Source of the DNA: Chloroflexota bacterium
GTDB taxonomy: Bacteria > Chloroflexota > Anaerolineae > Promineifilales > Promineifilaceae
Direction of reading: 5' to 3'
DNA length: 5,224 nucleotides
Assembly: GCA_024278255.1 (NCBI GenBank)
Contig: JAJRTP010000358.1
Location: 1 to 5,224, forward strand
Shown: positions 2,897 to 5,224 of the stretch, one piece after another
How the letters are laid out: the number at the start of each line of letters is the position of its first letter
Numbering within the stretch: the stretch's first letter is position 1
The notes under the pieces: model-generated
The model's database searches: none
The model's input: the letters and a program-made list of their open reading frames with translations, nothing else
What the model was told of the DNA's origin: nothing
Position numbers and translations under genes: made by a program

Positions 2897-5224
2897 ATGT
2901 TTGCCGAAATTGTAGTCAATGTGGAAGCGCCGTTAGCCGGGACGTTTCATTACCATGTGCCGCAGGATTTACGGCCGTCTCTCCGCATCGGCCACTTAGT
3001 AGAAATAGAATTTGGCAAACGGCTGGCCCAAGGCATCATCATCGCCTTTTCCGACACAGCCCAGGTGGAGGAAACCAAGCCGGTCATCGCCCTGATTGAC
3101 GAGCAGCCGGTCGTCTTTCCCTGGCAGATTGAACTGGCGCATTGGTTGAGCCGCACCTACCTCACCCCGCTCAACGCCTGCCTGCGCCTCATGCTGCCCC
3201 CCGGCCTCAGCCGCTGGTCAGACATTACGTTGGACATCAACCCCTACTGGGATGGCAAGGGCCGTTTGACGCCGTTGCAGGCGCAGATACTATATTCACT
3301 ACACGAAAACGGAGATATGCGGGGCAAGCAGTTGGCGCGCGCTCTGAAAGAGTGGGATAAGACGATTAAGAAGAAGGATTGGATGGCGGCCGTCAACCAA
3401 CTCGCCCGCCGCAACATCATCCGCAAAGCCTCCGTCCTCGATCCGCCCCGCGCCCGCCCCAAGCAAATCCGCACGGCTGAACTAATTGCCGGCCGGGAAC
3501 AGTGGCAAGCGGCGCTCATCCAACTGGGCCGGGCCAACAAGCAGGCGGACGTGCTGCTCTACCTGTTAAACAGCGACGATCCACTGCCGCAGGAAACGGC
3601 CGTACTTACCGCCACCCGCGCCCAAAAAAGCCACCTGAAAAAACTGGAAACGGCCGGCCTCATCCAGCGCACCCCCGGCCAAACTATCGTCACAACGGCC
3701 GTCAACCCGGCCACCGCCCCACCCGAATACGCCGAAATCCTCCACCAACTCCCTGTCCCCACTTCCCAATTCACCATTCACAATTCACCATTCACCATTC
3801 ACCAATTACAAGAACAAAACCTCATCCGCCTCACCGAAGAACCCGCCACCATAAATTTAGCCATCCCCCCGCAAGAAGTTCTGCCCCGCATTCTGGAACT
3901 GCGCGGAGCCAAAACCTACTACGACATTCTCACCTTGCTGGCCCAGGAAGCGCGCCCCGTTCCCGTCAGTCAAATCTATGCCGAAACCAGCGCCAACATC
4001 AACCACCTGCGCAAACTCACCAAACTCGATCTCATTCGTCTGGGCAGCGAGGAAGTGTGGCGCGACCCCCTGGCCGACCGCGACTTCGTTCCCGCTCAGG
4101 CGCCTCTCCTCACACCTGACCAGGCCCGTGTGTGGGGGCGGATTAAGATGGCGATGATTGAGGCGGAAGATGACAAGGTGACGGACGAGCCTCACCCTGT
4201 CACCTTGTCACCCCCTCACCCTGTCACCCCATTCCTCCTGCACGGCGTGACGGGCAGCGGCAAGACGGAGATTTACATGCGGGCGATTGCTCACGCGCTG
4301 GCGGAGGGGCGGCGGGCGATTGTCCTGGTTCCCGAAATCGCCCTGACACCGCAGACGGTGCGCCGCTTTGCCGCCCGCTTTCCGGGCCGCGTGGCCATCC
4401 TGCACAGCCGCCTGAGCGCAGGGGAACGGTACGACACGTGGCGGCGGGCGCGGCAGGGGTTGATTGACATCATGGTGGGGCCGCGCAGCGCCTTGTTTTC
4501 TCCGCTGCCCAATCTGGGGGTCATTGTACTGGACGAGGAACATGACCCCAGCTACAAGCAAACGCCGCCGGTGCCGCCGCCTTATTACCATGCTGTGGAT
4601 ACGGCCGTAGCCCTGGGCCAAATTCTGGGCGCCGCCGTCATCATGGGCAGCGCCACGCCGGACATTGTCAACTACCATCGCGCCCGCAGCGGCCGTTACC
4701 AACTACTGGAACTGCCCAAACGGGTCATGGGCCACCGCTACCGCATCGAAAGCCAGGCGGAGCGGCTGCACATCCCCGAAGAAAAAATAGCCGCCCATCC
4801 CGTCAGCGGCGACCCGGACGACGCCTTGACTATCCCCCTACCCCCGATTCAGGTGGTAGATTTGCGCCAGGAATTACGGGCCGGCAATCGCTCCATTTTC
4901 AGCCGGGCGCTGGATGCAGCCATCACGGAAACGCTGGAACGGCGCGAGCAAACTATCCTTTTCCTCAACCGGCGAGGTTCAGCCACCTTTGTCATTTGCC
5001 GGGACTGCGGTTACGTGGAACGCTGCCCCCGCTGCGACATGCCCCTGACCTACCACCGGCCCCGGATGCTGCTCATCTGCCATCACTGCGGCAAACAGGA
5101 GCCGGTACACCAGGAATGCCCCCACTGCGGCTCCAAGCGCATTCGCTACTTCGGCCTGGGCACGGAAGAGGTGGAAATGCAGGTGCAGCGCCGTTGGCCC
5201 CAGGCCCGCATCACCCGCTGGGAC
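2897..5224 (+). CDS. priA: Primosomal protein N' (PriA), replication-restart 3'-5' helicase; C-terminus outside window
   Basis: PriA recognises stalled forks and reloads the replicative helicase; 776 codons are present. The 3'-DNA-binding domain is at 1-105 (VNVEAPLAGTFHYHVP; VEIEFGKRLAQGI). Helicase motifs follow: Walker A GVTGSGKT (450-457, K456), VLVPEIALTPQ, DEEH (546-549), GSATPD (584-589), FLNRRG (689-694). All eight zinc ligands are present: C701, C704, C710, C713, C728, C731, C741 and C744, then FGLGTEEVE. The window ends about where E. coli PriA reads ISRIDRD, so the last helicase motifs and C-terminal domain lie beyond. Walker A Lys is at 456, against 230 in E. coli, because three winged-helix-like segments (about 124-179, 203-265, 331-392) replace one. 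A further insert of about 35 residues (611-648) precedes VVDLRQE. Two short-unit repeat tracts lie in linkers without breaking the frame. ATG 2897 is chosen because the family motif begins at once; it has no Shine-Dalgarno. Confidence 0.96.
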   Translation, partial: MFAEIVVNVEAPLAGTFHYHVPQDLRPSLRIGHLVEIEFGKRLAQGIIIAFSDTAQVEETKPVIALIDEQPVVFPWQIELAHWLSRTYLTPLNACLRLMLPPGLSRWSDITLDINPYWDGKGRLTPLQAQILYSLHENGDMRGKQLARALKEWDKTIKKKDWMAAVNQLARRNIIRKASVLDPPRARPKQIRTAELIAGREQWQAALIQLGRANKQADVLLYLLNSDDPLPQETAVLTATRAQKSHLKKLETAGLIQRTPGQTIVTTAVNPATAPPEYAEILHQLPVPTSQFTIHNSPFTIHQLQEQNLIRLTEEPATINLAIPPQEVLPRILELRGAKTYYDILTLLAQEARPVPVSQIYAETSANINHLRKLTKLDLIRLGSEEVWRDPLADRDFVPAQAPLLTPDQARVWGRIKMAMIEAEDDKVTDEPHPVTLSPPHPVTPFLLHGVTGSGKTEIYMRAIAHALAEGRRAIVLVPEIALTPQTVRRFAARFPGRVAILHSRLSAGERYDTWRRARQGLIDIMVGPRSALFSPLPNLGVIVLDEEHDPSYKQTPPVPPPYYHAVDTAVALGQILGAAVIMGSATPDIVNYHRARSGRYQLLELPKRVMGHRYRIESQAERLHIPEEKIAAHPVSGDPDDALTIPLPPIQVVDLRQELRAGNRSIFSRALDAAITETLERREQTILFLNRRGSATFVICRDCGYVERCPRCDMPLTYHRPRMLLICHHCGKQEPVHQECPHCGSKRIRYFGLGTEEVEMQVQRRWPQARITRWD
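3769..3803. repeat. Five tandem ATTCAC(C/A) heptamers inside priA
   Basis: Units lie at 3769-3775, 3776-3782, 3783-3789, 3790-3796 and 3797-3803; the second ends in A and the others in C. Because seven is not a multiple of three, three units encode one seven-residue period, seen as FTIH-NSP-FTIH at residues 292-302. The tract falls in the linker between the second and third winged-helix-like segments of PriA. Such tracts resemble the short heptamer tandem repeats known from spacers of cyanobacteria and some other bacteria. Confidence 0.9.
4172..4230. repeat. CACC(C/T)TGT octamer tract with 11-bp inverted repeat inside priA
   Basis: From 4193 to 4230 the sequence is nearly five 8-base units of the form CACCCTGT, CACCTTGT, CACCCCCT, CACCCTGT, CACCCC. 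CCTCACCCTGTCACC occurs twice (4190-4204 and 4214-4228). On the left, GACAAGGTGAC (4172-4182) is the exact inverse of GTCACCTTGTC (4199-4209), giving a hairpin with a 16-base loop. It encodes a PHPVT-repeated linker (about residues 427-445) immediately before FLLHGVTGSGKT, a position that tolerates length change. Confidence 0.88.

Larger units (their letters stand above)
353..4608. repeat. Dispersed palindrome ACGGCCGT, seven exact copies
   Basis: Exact copies start at 353, 563, 2391, 2971, 3596, 3695 and 4601. Uniform base use would predict about 0.08 copies in 5.2 kb. Variants with the CGGCCG core are also common (for example 135, 834, 2192, 3387, 4690). All exact copies lie in coding sequence, and six of the seven are read as Thr-Ala-Val, in genes on both strands. 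This resembles the over-represented HIP1 palindrome of cyanobacteria. Confidence 0.85.

Noticed and set aside
3769..3803. CRISPR-like array
   Set aside because: Units are 7 bp and contiguous with no spacers, inside an open coding frame.
3502..4119. 205-residue plus-strand open frame rich in Pro, His and Arg
   Set aside because: It overlaps priA in another frame, and the priA frame carries all family motifs without interruption. The composition reflects GC-rich shadow translation and the repeat tract.
4208..4702. 164-residue minus-strand open frame
   Set aside because: It is antisense to the PriA helicase core (Walker A to GSATPD), has no recognisable domain, and lies in a strongly coding plus-strand region.

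Overview
The window carries two genes cut by its edges, three complete genes, one gene relic and several non-coding signals. The organism is probably a member of the Chloroflexota (Anaerolineae/Ardenticatenia-like). This is inferred from a SARP/BTAD regulator fused to a nucleotide-binding domain, a PriA with an enlarged N-terminal part, an MalG-type sugar permease remnant, short-unit spacer-type repeats, and heavy over-use of the palindrome ACGGCCGT. No rRNA or taxonomic marker is present, so the assignment is tentative.

Layout: (1) 1-873, minus: N-terminal 291 residues of a SARP-like regulator (winged helix, BTAD, start of a P-loop ATPase). (2) 874-1216: intergenic region with a large imperfect hairpin (970-1043), a small dyad (1114-1130) and two TCACGTT heptamers 11 bp apart placed 7 bp before a TACACT -10 box, the classical layout of a SARP-dependent promoter. 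(3) 1217-1417 and 1421-2011, plus: a two-gene operon of a 66-residue small protein and a 196-residue lipoprotein, translationally coupled. (4) 2099-2200, minus: the last 33 codons of a carbohydrate ABC transporter permease, a relic with no upstream part. (5) 2219-2764, minus: a 2H-phosphoesterase / cyclic phosphodiesterase-like protein, whose start I move to a GTG at 2764. (6) 2765-2896: divergent promoter region. (7) 2897 to the end, plus: priA, open at the right edge after 776 codons, with three predicted winged-helix segments before the helicase core and two short-unit repeat tracts embedded in frame in its linkers.

The most plausible functional unit is the left half: the SARP-like regulator may activate the divergent small protein/lipoprotein operon through the heptamer repeats. 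The right half is replication-restart housekeeping (priA) beside an RNA/nucleotide 2H phosphoesterase, with no evident pathway link. I see no CRISPR array, tRNA, rRNA or intact mobile element.
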